A DNA stretch of 64,000 nucleotides from Syncephalis plumigaleata. Taxonomy: Eukaryota; Zoopagomycota; Zoopagomycetes; Zoopagales; Piptocephalidaceae. The stretch lies in assembly GCA_025201365.1 (NCBI GenBank), contig JAIXMF010000019.1, positions 248,001 to 312,000 of the forward strand. Direction: 5' to 3'. A program made the position numbers and the translations under genes. Positions 24,661 to 33,579 of this stretch are shown here, in pieces. Positions within the stretch are counted from its first letter, which is position 1, and each line of letters begins with the position of its first letter. The notes under the pieces were generated by a model. That model searched no databases and was not told the DNA's origin. It saw only the letters and a list, made by a program, of their open reading frames with translations.

Positions 24661-26525
24661 TTAATGGTAAATGGCTTTCTTCAATGTAAATGATACGCAA
24701 ATACATAAGACGCAAATACCATACACGGCCAATGCACCCGCCATCCATCGAAGATAAGATGATGCGTGTGTTTTGTTGTTGTTGTATCTAGTGTAGTAGT
24801 AGATTGATGATTACGAGGCTGTGTAATACGCCAGTAGAACAGACCAGGTAAAATAAAGGAAATGGTCGTTGAACCAGTGGCGCCCACCAATGATAATACC
24901 AAATCCAATTTGGTTACTGATATAGCAAGTATATAGCTGGCTAGTAGGATGCAGCTGGTAAGAATATAGTAACGACGATTCGAAGTATGACCCTGTAGAT
25001 TAGTATGTGCGATGGAGACAGATGATACTGCGTTGCTTCGTGTCTTCTTTGCCTCGTCTTCATTGTCGGATGAGTGTGAATCCGTTTCTGCATCCTGTTG
25101 ATCATGATCATTCGTATTATTGCTCGATGGTAGTAATGCCGGTTGAGCAGCTTCATCTTCATCTCATCATTGCCTTCGCGATAACATGCAATACGATGAG
25201 GAATCACCTTATTTAATGAGGCACGACACGGATGACATTGTAAAGGGAATGAGAATACTTGCAGGATAACTAGGGCAGCTCGACCGCACGTTACAATGAG
25301 CTAGGATTGTACATTAGGATTACATTGGGTAATACACGATCACCGAAACTAAGATAACCGGTAAGCCCGATGAACTGGTAACGAATAGACCGGCAAGCAT
25401 GGCATACTGAATGGCTCGATTGACATAGCGTTGACTATTATCAACGAGTTCGTTGTAGATGCTAAATATCTACCATATCAATCGATGATTAGTACTAATA
25501 ACATTGCGCCAATGCTACGGGAACACTTACATTCTGATGGCAAGTAAAGGCAAAAACGAAGATGGGCACTTTGTAAAAAATCGCTAGAGAACTTGAACCA
25601 AGACAAGTTACCAGGATGAGGTCTAGGTGGTAGATCCGCTCGTGGTGGAATGGCCGACGGTGACACGTATGAACCAACCACGAGTATGAATAGATAAGCC
25701 ACCGCCACCAATGCAGCCATACTCGTATGACGTAGCGAGTCTAGACGACGTAGAAACGATAATGGCGCGACGATAGTTACCATAAATATAGTGATCCATA
25801 ATGCACGACTAGTTAACCAGGAGGATGTGAGATTACCGCTAGCATCGCCATTTAGTAGGGCACTCATTACTTCTGGCATTAAATCGCCGATAATAATGAG
25901 ATAGGAAACACCGACACCGAAGCATTTGACAGCAATGGCAAGATCAATGATGGTGGCAGCCTGCGGATAAGTATGCTGTGCCACACGATAAAACGATGCA
26001 TCTCTACTACGAATGATGGCAGCACAACGCGACAATAGATACAAGCCAAAGCCCGAGCAACAAGCACTGAATAGGATGAGTACACTGCCGAATACTAGAC
26101 CAGTAGCCGCAATAGCAGATGGCTACCATCAACATTGTTAACTAAGTTGGTATGATGTTGTTGTAGATATGTTTACTTACCATGGCTAGCATACCAGCTC
26201 CCAGTATAGTATTTGCCAAGTTGATAGTCGACGACTGAACAGTAGCACTTGGCGCGTTATCCCGATAAATGGAGGTTTCACTCGGTTGGGATAACTATTG
26301 CTCTCGTCGTTGTCGTCGTTGTCATGGTCGTCGTCACCCATAGACATTGCATAATGCGACGGTCCTATAGAAGACAGTATAGAATATATACGCGTGATAC
26401 TGATCAGTTACGTATTGTTACACATCTCCTAACTGCTTACGTATATCCTCAGTTATTAGTGGTGCACTGCTATGCTGACTTGTCGTAGCATTGCTTATAT
26501 CAAGTTCGGCACTTTTATAAGCCAT
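24661..26525 (-). CDS. Vacuolar-type amino acid transporter (AVT / SLC38-like)
   Basis: ATG at 26525-26523 (MAYKSAELDISNATTSQ), an intron near 26440-26240, and stop at 24663-24661. The body is a string of hydrophobic helices with family landmarks: ECFGVGVSYL-type VKCFGVGVSYLIIIGDLMP (25940-25885), WITIFMVTIVAPLSFLRRLD (25800-25740), SIPIFVFAFTCHQN-like (25575-25530) and a QRYVNRAIQYAMLAGLFV segment (25440-25390), then a last helix pair with SLVGATGST (24905-24880) and WMAGALAVYGICVLCICVS. This is the Aa_trans topology (about 11 segments), exporting or importing amino acids across the vacuolar membrane; the substrate is not deducible. Open frames switch several times (about 25560, 25230, 25050), more than introns alone explain, so the gene carries several one-base breaks here. 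Confidence 0.75.
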
Positions 26526-26765
26526 ACTATATAGATAGGTATGAAGCGAGAGGAACACAGCGAATTAACAATATCTTGCTAGAGATACAACTTATAATGA
26601 GCTTTACTAAAAGGGATGACAAAAAGGTAGAATGGCAAGAGAGAGAGAGAGTAAGGATGAATACGCAAGTAACCAATGTAATTCAAAAAGCAAGAAAGTC
26701 AAGAAAAGTAAGTTATTATGAACAACGAAATGATGTGTGCTTTAGTACCAACATTTCCCTCCTGA

Positions 26766-27212
26766 TTAACGCAGTTGCCTTTTTTTATAATAAATAATAG
26801 AATGATAATACGTATTTAATGTGAGTAGCCATAACATCACGGATAAGTTGTTTTTGTTGTCCTTCATTTCTTGAATGATTGAAGTAATGGCACTTTGATG
26901 TAGTTGTGTTGGAACACCATTTCCATTGCAAAGACTGAGAATAATCTGAATAACATTCAGATATGCTGCCATATCCCGATTCCATACATGATACTCGAAT
27001 CCTTTACCTTTCATGTCATCTTTACAATTCTGATGTGTGCATCTAATAGGATAATGAATTAGTATATTGCTATAGATTGTACTCATATTAAGAAGGCATG
27101 ACAAGTGACAGTAGGATATCTCGTCAATTAGAAAGACTTGAACACCATGCTTCATTGTTATCCACACTGCGTATGATTTATTTGTGTATTCGTGATTAAA
27201 ATAAGTCATCAT
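26766..27212 (-). mobile_element. Fanzor/TnpB-like RuvC-zinc finger C-terminal fragment
   Basis: A 148-codon open frame. The central part reads GVQVFLIDEISYCHLSC (about 27155-27105), then RCTHQNCKDD (27040-27011) and HVWNRDMAAYLNVIQI (26990-26943). In TnpB and its eukaryotic Fanzor relatives, the end of the RuvC nuclease has a 'V-x-x-x-DE-x-x-(T/S)' Glu motif, a Cys-pair zinc ribbon and a final 'NRD-x-(N/A)A-x-N' motif with the third catalytic Asp; spacing and order agree here. Upstream, toward 27250, the sequence ends against an F-box gene on the other strand, so the REC/WED and RuvC-I parts are missing and the copy cannot be active. The zinc ribbon is imperfect (C-x3-C). No guide-RNA end or inverted repeat was recognised. 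The assignment rests on motif recognition without a search. Confidence 0.42.
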
Positions 27213-27251
27213 ATTTCTCTACCCATATCGCCTTTCTTATTCCATTCCACT

Positions 27252-28870
27252 ATGTCTACTACTACTACTACTGAAATATCGAGTAATTCCAACTCGTCTT
27301 GTAGATTACTCGTCTGTTTGAATAGTCTTCCACTCATGATCAGCGTGTCTTCCGTTGTCTACTTGGTCATATCGAATTAGTGCGTTTATCAGCATGTTGT
27401 CACTCGTTAAGAAACAGTATTCGAAATGATCAATTATTATGGCAAGCACTATACCATAGGGATTTCCTATTGGGAGCCATTATGTTAAAGAAATGGATTT
27501 CGTATTATGGTGTGTACGCACGGATGTCAACAATCCATGTACATCGGATAAACGAGCCGATCTACTAGAGAATGTGGACTGGTACAACACATATCGTCGA
27601 CGAGTGAGCACCGAGAATAATTGGCGATATGGACGATACAATACACGCGTATCGAACTAGAACCGGACAAGGATGGATTAAATTATTGCCAGATATTGAA
27701 AGTAATAGTTTAGTTTCATATGCAAAATCGCTTAGACGAAACGTTATGCGTAATATATTTTAGAATATTTGCCGCACTCAAATCCTAGATCAAGCAATAA
27801 TATCAACTATAACCATACGTTCTCCACAGCGCCAAATGTTCTTCGCTAGATAGTGGTAATGAAGCTCACTATAATTATGCCACGGGTGACCACTATATAG
27901 CTGCATACACTAGGGACATCGAGAGCGATACCAGCTATAATGTAAAAATACTTTCTCGAAAGCATGGCGGTGTTTTCACTACATTCAATGTTCTAACACC
28001 ATATCGAGTGATGGCAATCCAGGGGAAATGGGTATTGCTACTGAGCAATCACAAAGTTAGTCAATGATTCGCCAGAATGGAAAAGTAAGAGTGATAATTA
28101 TATAATGATGTAATATAACTAGTGCTAATAATCAATAGATTTAGTGATATAATGGTATTCGATATAGATAACAGTATCATGTGTCCAGGAAACATTGATG
28201 GTACATGGATACGGTCCATTTCTACAAAACAACCAATGATACAGCAATAGTATACACGGCAAGACTAGTCAAAGATGATGACAGATCGTATTGAATGGGT
28301 ACTATACCAATTCTCGAGCAATAATCCTGTTATACAATTGCGAAATGGCTGGTTTCAACTACCTGAGAGTATAGGAATACGTCGTTAGCGACGTATAATT
28401 CATACGATTTGCATATGGGTATCAAATTATATGGCCAGCCTGATTATGATTTATCCATAATCCATAGCGTAGCATCCAATGGTCAAACCCATATTCCACG
28501 TAATTGCTACACTATAACTTCAACATATACCTTCCCCATTGTTAAGGGCTGGATACATCTATTCAATATATATTCCAAACCGACAAAAATATGGACAGAC
28601 TTATCCTACAATGACGACAGGTATTACAAATACCGGGTATAGCTTTCATTGACAATATTATTGGAGATCTCTATGTTTTTACTATAGAGATGATAATCGT
28701 ACAAGTCGATTGCTTGTAAACATCAACACAAAAGAAATAATACGCAAATTGAAGCACCAAACATATGCGGATGCTTGAATGACGCAACGCTTGGTACGCT
28801 ATATAGCCATTCCACGCCATACGCAATACTACATGAATATGGCGAATTATAACAAGCATCGATAAATCAT
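27252..28870 (+). pseudogene. F-box protein gene, decayed or error-laden
   Basis: Starts with an ATG at 27252. An F-box is recognisable in pieces: LPLMISVSSVVYLVI, then (shifted frame near 27375) RLSACCHSLRNSIRNDQLLW and YHRDFLLG (27380-27470). The downstream 1.3 kb contains scattered fragments suggestive of a repeated beta-structure C-terminus (GKWVLLLSNHK at 28030, DDRSYEWVLYQFSSN-like at 28290, GWIHLFNIY at 28550) in all three frames, with many stops. Too many interruptions exist for splicing alone. Either the copy is a pseudogene or the consensus is poor here. The right end is uncertain (about 28640-28870). Confidence 0.45.
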
Positions 28871-28974
28871 GCTGTATTGTTATTGATTACATTAGAGCGA
28901 GTAATATGTTTTATTAACTAACAATGAGGAATACCTATTATTTATTATCACTAATTGTAATATATGATATCGCA

Positions 28975-29116
28975 ATCATTAATATCTCCCTTAACTGCTA
29001 GGGCAATGACAACTACTCAATAATAATAGCAATGTGATAATGGTGTTAACAGTTGTGCTAATCTATTTATTAATAAACACAAAAGTAAACAGCGCTAATC
29101 GATTGGAAAAACCCTG
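28975..29116 (+). mobile_element. MITE-like element, copy 1 (truncated at left)
   Basis: The right half of a short non-autonomous DNA element. The stretch AACTGCTAGG...CAACTA...TCAATAATAATA...GTTAACAGTTG closely matches the second copy at 31899-32113 in the same orientation. The right end GGTTTTTCC-type terminus (read on the minus strand CAGGGTTTTTCCAATCG) is followed by TA at 29117-29118, and resembles the ends of the Tc1/mariner-type element at 59672. I could not find a matching left end. Confidence 0.55.
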
Positions 29117-29118
29117 TA

Positions 29119-30020
29119 TTTACATAATGATTTCCATTTACAGTATTCAACGCCGAATAAGCATTATTTGTATGAAACATCGATGTGTAGTAATTCCATT
29201 TTAATAGGACATTAAGCAGTATCGTATATATATATATATGTAATATTCATTAAACAATAAGCCATGGATTATGTGTCTACCATTGCTAGTACACCTACCA
29301 ACGATTTTTATTGACTAACATGCCCATGTCCAATTGAGCAGTACATCGATGATAATGGAATGAAATGATCATGCTATTAATAGTTGCATGTCTACTTCAA
29401 TAGGAATAGCTCATACGATGTACATTCGTTGTGGGGATAGGAATGATACATGATACATTCTAGGCAAAGGTGACAATGTAATCATATGGTAATTGACCTG
29501 GGTAGCTCATGTCGCTGTTGTTTCATTCATATATTTGGATTGCATTACCGGTTGATAGAAACAGGTTACCGTGTATTCCTCCATCTAATTGGTACTAATT
29601 CACTTCGTGTACCCTCTACTGCTTGTAGATTGATAGTTCAACTATACTGATAGCTGCCATTGTCACACGTATACCGGTTAGAATAGACTTGTACTATCAG
29701 TCAGAGAGTGAATCTACTGTCCTGTACTCACTTGTATGGCATGGTACGAATACAGGTTGATTGATGTTCATTAGGTGGAATACGGCATCCATGATGATAT
29801 TGCTCTCGTGTCTAGTCCGATATTCCAGCACCATCATCTCGGCTATAAATAAGATGCTGTTGACGCACTCAACCTGTCATCTTCATACTCATTTTTCTAT
29901 TCTACTCTACTGCTATCTACTATCACTACTCGTATATACTACTGCTTTATATTCTCGTTTTATTCTACTCTCGTTCTAGTCAACTTATCTATCTATCCAT
30001 TCCACTAGGCCAGCATCAAC
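29119..30020. other. Spacer and promoter region of the micro-exon gene
   Basis: About 900 bp without a gene. AT microsatellite (TATATATATATA) at 29226-29240. The last 180 bp become pyrimidine-rich (29880-30000), as expected for a transcribed leader here. Confidence 0.4.
29843..29850 (+). promoter_or_regulatory. TATA box of the micro-exon gene
   Basis: CTATAAATAAG sits about 175 bp upstream of the ATG at 30021 and just before a long pyrimidine-rich tract. A TATA box with a CT-rich initiator region is typical of strongly expressed fungal genes; the role here is inferred. Confidence 0.5.
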
Positions 30021-31860
30021 ATGAAGTTCTCTGCCGTTATCGCTATTGCCGTCGCCATTGTCGCTGCTACCAGTCTGGTCGCCGTTGAGGCCAAGCCCAC
30101 ATTGATTCGTCGTGGTATGTCTGGCCGTGACCCTATCAATTGATGTACTAACTATAGTATATTGTCTTATTGTCCACCGATGATTACCGATAGGTGGTAA
30201 GTTCATGTATATTAAATGGTTGTTTTGACGTGCTACTCACACTATGATGTTTACTCTACCTATCGATTTGTTAGCACAAAGAGGTAAGCTATCCTATTGA
30301 CAATAACAAGTACTATGCTAATAGTAATATAAATTAAAATCATCCGTGAATTCCATTTCAAGAACCTGTAAGTTATCATTATGATCGTGATTTATGAACG
30401 AGTACTAACTATGATATGAAATACAATCCACGTATGTTTCTGTATGATAGGATGTAAGTCATTATCCTGATTGTAACCCATGAGGTATTAATTTCGATAT
30501 GGAACATGGTCCACATATTCGTTTGTGTATGATAGAACGTAAGTCATCATTCTGATCGCAATGAATGGATGTACTAATTACAATATGACACATGATCCGC
30601 GTATGCTTGTATACGATAGGGCGTAAGTTTTTATTCTGACTGCAATGAACGAGGTACTAATCACGCTATGGCACACGGTCTATGTATGTTCCTGTACGAT
30701 AGAACGTAAGTAATCATTCCAATCGTAATGTATGACATGCTAATCACAGTGTCGACACATGGCCAACATACGTTTGCGTATTACAGCCTGTAAGTTACCA
30801 TTCTAATTGTAATCTATTAACGTACTAATGATGATATAACTCATAATTTCCATACATTTATGGATAACAGTGCGTAAGTTACGATTCCCGATGATAACGT
30901 ATGAGTGTATTAATTATGCTATGGCACACGGTCCACGTATTCGCTTAAATGATAGATTGTAAGTTATCATTATGATTGTGATTTATGAATGAGTACTAAC
31001 TATGGTATGAAATACAATCCACGTATGTTTCTGTATGATAGGATGTAAGTCATTATCCTGATTGTAACTCATGAGGTACTAATTTCGATATGGAACACGG
31101 CCCACATATTCGTTTGTGTATGGTAGAACGTAAGTCATCATTATGATCGCAATGAATGGATGTACTAATCACGCTATGGCACACGATTTGCATATGTTTT
31201 TGTATGATAGGGGGTAAGTTATCATTTTGATCGTAATGAGTGGGGTACTAACTACAATATTGACACATAATCCGTATGTTCCTGCATATGATAGAGCGTA
31301 AGTTACCATTACGATCGTAATGTATGACGTGCTAATTATAGTGTCGACACATGGCCAACATACATTTGCGTATTACAGCCTGTAAGTTACCATTCTAATT
31401 GTAATTTATTAACGTATTAATGATAGTATGGCAAATGATTTCCATACATTTGCGGATAACAGTGCGTAAGTTACGATTCCCGATGATAACGTATGAGTGT
31501 ATTAATTATGCTATGGCACACGGTCCAATACACTCATGTATAGTAACTCGTAAGTCATTATTCCAACCGTCATCTACGATATATTAATTACAATACGATA
31601 TACATCATCTGAATGATAGTAATAAGCGGTAAGTAATACTTCAAATGATCATACCCATACTAATCAATTATGATTACAGGACAAGACAAGGACATCATCA
31701 AGTAGATATTATAGGTATTCAAGTCAAGAATGTATTGGTGCAAGACCCTCATTTAGTGTCCATGTCATTCAAGCCATTATTCCTTGGTACAACAGCAACA
31801 AGTATATCTACAAGCTCATTATTCAATTATTTATTGAATAAATATGTCCTATTCTAATCA
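30021..31860 (+). CDS. Micro-exon gene for a small secreted peptide (proposed)
   Basis: Exon 1 (30021-30114) encodes a classic signal peptide, MKFSAVIAIAVAIVAATSL followed by VAVEA and a mature start at KPTLIRRG. Then: 30194-30196 (3 nt), 30275-30283 (9 nt), 30363-30367 (5 nt), thirteen 3-nt segments at 30451, 30536, 30620, 30703, 30787, 30871, 30956, 31042, 31127, 31211, 31295, 31379 and 31463, a 6-nt segment at 31544, a 9-nt segment at 31620, and a last exon from 31680. Every segment is preceded by AG and followed by GTAAG (GTATGT after exon 1). Read through, the thirteen codons give D-N-G-N-P-C-I-D-N-G-S-P-C, then TAA at 31544, for a 50-residue precursor. AATAAA lies at 31838. Splicing is predicted, not shown; one large intron from 30368 to 31679 would also leave an open frame. 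Confidence 0.5.
30115..31679 (+). repeat. Tandem intron-like units of about 84 bp with single-codon spacers
   Basis: Nineteen consecutive intron-like units. Those from 30368 to 31462 are 80-83 bp long, begin GTAAGT(T/C)A(T/C)CATT or a close variant, hold a branch-site-like G-T-A-C-T-A-A-(C/T) near the middle (about 42-45 nt before the acceptor) and end in GATAG or TACAG. Successive units are related to each other, and a seven-unit block (30368-30958, 591 bp) is repeated at 30959-31543. Units 6/7 and 13/14 appear to have exchanged right halves, a sign of recombination or gene conversion. No long open frame exists on either strand of the array. Confidence 0.9.
31838..31843 (+). terminator. Poly(A) signal AATAAA of the micro-exon gene
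   Basis: AATAAA inside an AT-rich stretch, about 160 bp into the proposed last exon. The downstream sequence AAAAATTAATTTATAATTG is also AT-rich. Supports a transcript end near 31860. Confidence 0.5.
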
Positions 31861-31898
31861 TTAAAAATTAATTTATAATTGTCATTCATAAAACTATA

Positions 31899-32113
31899 TA
31901 GGGCTGTTCCAACCGATTAGCACTGTTAACCTTTTGTTTTTGTCAATAAATAATAGCTATGATGATAAAACTTACGTATTTTATGCGTGAAAGCAATAGC
32001 TCTCAACTGCTAGGACCATGGCAACTAATCAATAATAATAAAAGTGCTAACAGTTGCGCAAGTGTTTATTAATTAATAAAGGCTAACACCATTAAGCGGT
32101 TGAGAAAATTCTG
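31899..32113 (+). mobile_element. MITE-like element, copy 2
   Basis: A 215-bp element flanked by TA on both sides (31897-31898 and 32114-32115). The left end TAGGGCTGTTCCAACCG and the right end, read inverted as CAGAATTTTCTCAACCG, are imperfect inverted repeats. The inner part matches copy 1 at 28975-29116 in direct orientation. The left end also resembles the terminus CAGGGTTTTTCCAACC of the larger element at 59672, including the shared GTT(A/G)(A/G)CC block some 25 bp in, so both probably were mobilised by the same transposase family. No coding capacity. Confidence 0.65.
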
Positions 32114-32161
32114 TAGCATTTGTTTGATGTTACAACAATGACTGATTGTTACTATTATTAT

Positions 32162-32877
32162 TTATGAAGCTATCGTAATATCCATTAACCATTGCGTCCA
32201 TGCTTCATCTGACATATTGATTCGTGATAGCTCATTGAGAGCAATGGCTAATCGTACAGCTAATAAATGTTTACACTAGATAACATATGGTATACAGATT
32301 AATAGATGTTAATGAACGATCATCATCATCATTATTAGTGATGTACATACCATTGATCCTTGATTAGCAATAATAACTAGATACATAATAGATTACATCC
32401 AGTATAAACAATGCTATTCGAATGATACGCCTCTCCAGTTCACTTACTGCTATGTGTAAATGAGGCACAGCTGCAATAGGCACTATCGGCCAAGCATAAA
32501 TATGGACGATGCGTACTGCTACTTGCCACCTATCGAACAATCAATATCGCTACATTAACAATGGCTTAATATTGCTGCTTACTTCATACGCAGGACGACC
32601 GGTGGATGAACGACGTTCCATCACTAAGCACCTGTATTAGTAGCAGCGTAGATAGAATGGCATATACATTACCTTGTCGACGGTCAACTAAATCTAATGC
32701 TGCAATGGCAACACGGTCGAATATAGCATGCAATAGCAATAGTGTACTCTCACTAACTGTCTACTCGTTAAGCAGTAATGACAAGCATGTAGTACGTAAA
32801 GTTTGCTTACGTGTCTGCTCTATGGCAATGCGCTCGAGTATACTTTCAGTAATGGCGTCTAAGGTTGGTGTTTCCAT
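32162..32877 (-). CDS. SWS1: SWS1/ZSWIM7-like SWIM zinc finger protein (Shu complex)
   Basis: Six exons: 32811-32877, 32673-32756, 32583-32623, 32448-32529, 32351-32376 and 32162-32275; 137 residues, all in frame. An N-terminal helical part (LSESTLLLLHAIFDRVAIAA, then LDLVDRRQ) leads to a SWIM zinc finger, C-x-C-x15-C-x-H: YCSCASFTHS ... MCKHLLAVRLAIALNELS. Size, the single SWIM motif and the CKHLLAVRLA context match SWS1/ZSWIM7, the conserved subunit of the Shu complex that works with Rad51 paralogs in homologous recombination. The gene is divergent from eIF3c. The left-hand neighbour is the MITE copy 2, only 48 bp beyond its stop. Confidence 0.8.
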
Positions 32878-33579
32878 AGTTATCAACAAGTGTATAGACT
32901 GGATCAAGATAGAAATGAACTAATCAATCATCATTATCTACCCTTCATGATTATATCTCTTTGATATCTACTTGTACAAGTAGGAATGGTAAGGTTCAAC
33001 ATGTTACTTTATTAGCAATTATCTTATAGCAGTAGTATTAGTAGCAGCTATAATGATAGTAGTAATACTGCCTTCCCATCCATCATTAGTGAATTGTAAT
33101 TGACGCGTTCTTTCCAATGACGATGAAGAAAACGAGACATGCAGGTGCCAGTTTGTAAACTGTATACTTTTTTAACAAGTTTTTATTTTTTTATATTCAT
33201 CGCCCTTCAATAAAAAAAGCTAGTTCACTTCTACTAATTAATACGTGCGCAGTTAATGTGGTGATGAATGGATAGGAAAGCTATTGGCGCGTGTGCGTGT
33301 GTGCGTTTGCGTTTGCGTGTAAAGTAAAGCAGTTTTTCTTCAGCTGTGGTTTTTCCTACCTTCTTCGCCTACAGCTGCTTTTCAGGCATTATTCAACTTG
33401 TAATTGTTGCAGTGGTTATCCCTCCGCTGTCGTTGTAGTCGTTGTGGTGCTAGCGGCTGGATCTCGTCCATTTATATAGTTTATTGTCTACCGAGGTTAG
33501 CATTGCTACCTTTTGTCATTGGCCATTATCCTACGTGTTATACCGTTAGATCAGATCTCGTCATCGTCGTTCTTTGATC
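32878..33579. promoter_or_regulatory. Divergent promoter region, SWS1 / eIF3c
   Basis: About 700 bp. A GTGTGCGTTTGCG repeat at 33290-33320 and a T/C-rich tract from 33320 to 33579 run into the eIF3c start, probably its leader. No gene seen. Confidence 0.4.

Noticed and set aside
30368-31543. Regular repeats with short variable spacers, resembling a CRISPR-like array
   Set aside because: The variable pieces are only 3 nt, the repeats are about 81 bp and not identical, the setting is eukaryotic, and every boundary is a splice-site consensus.
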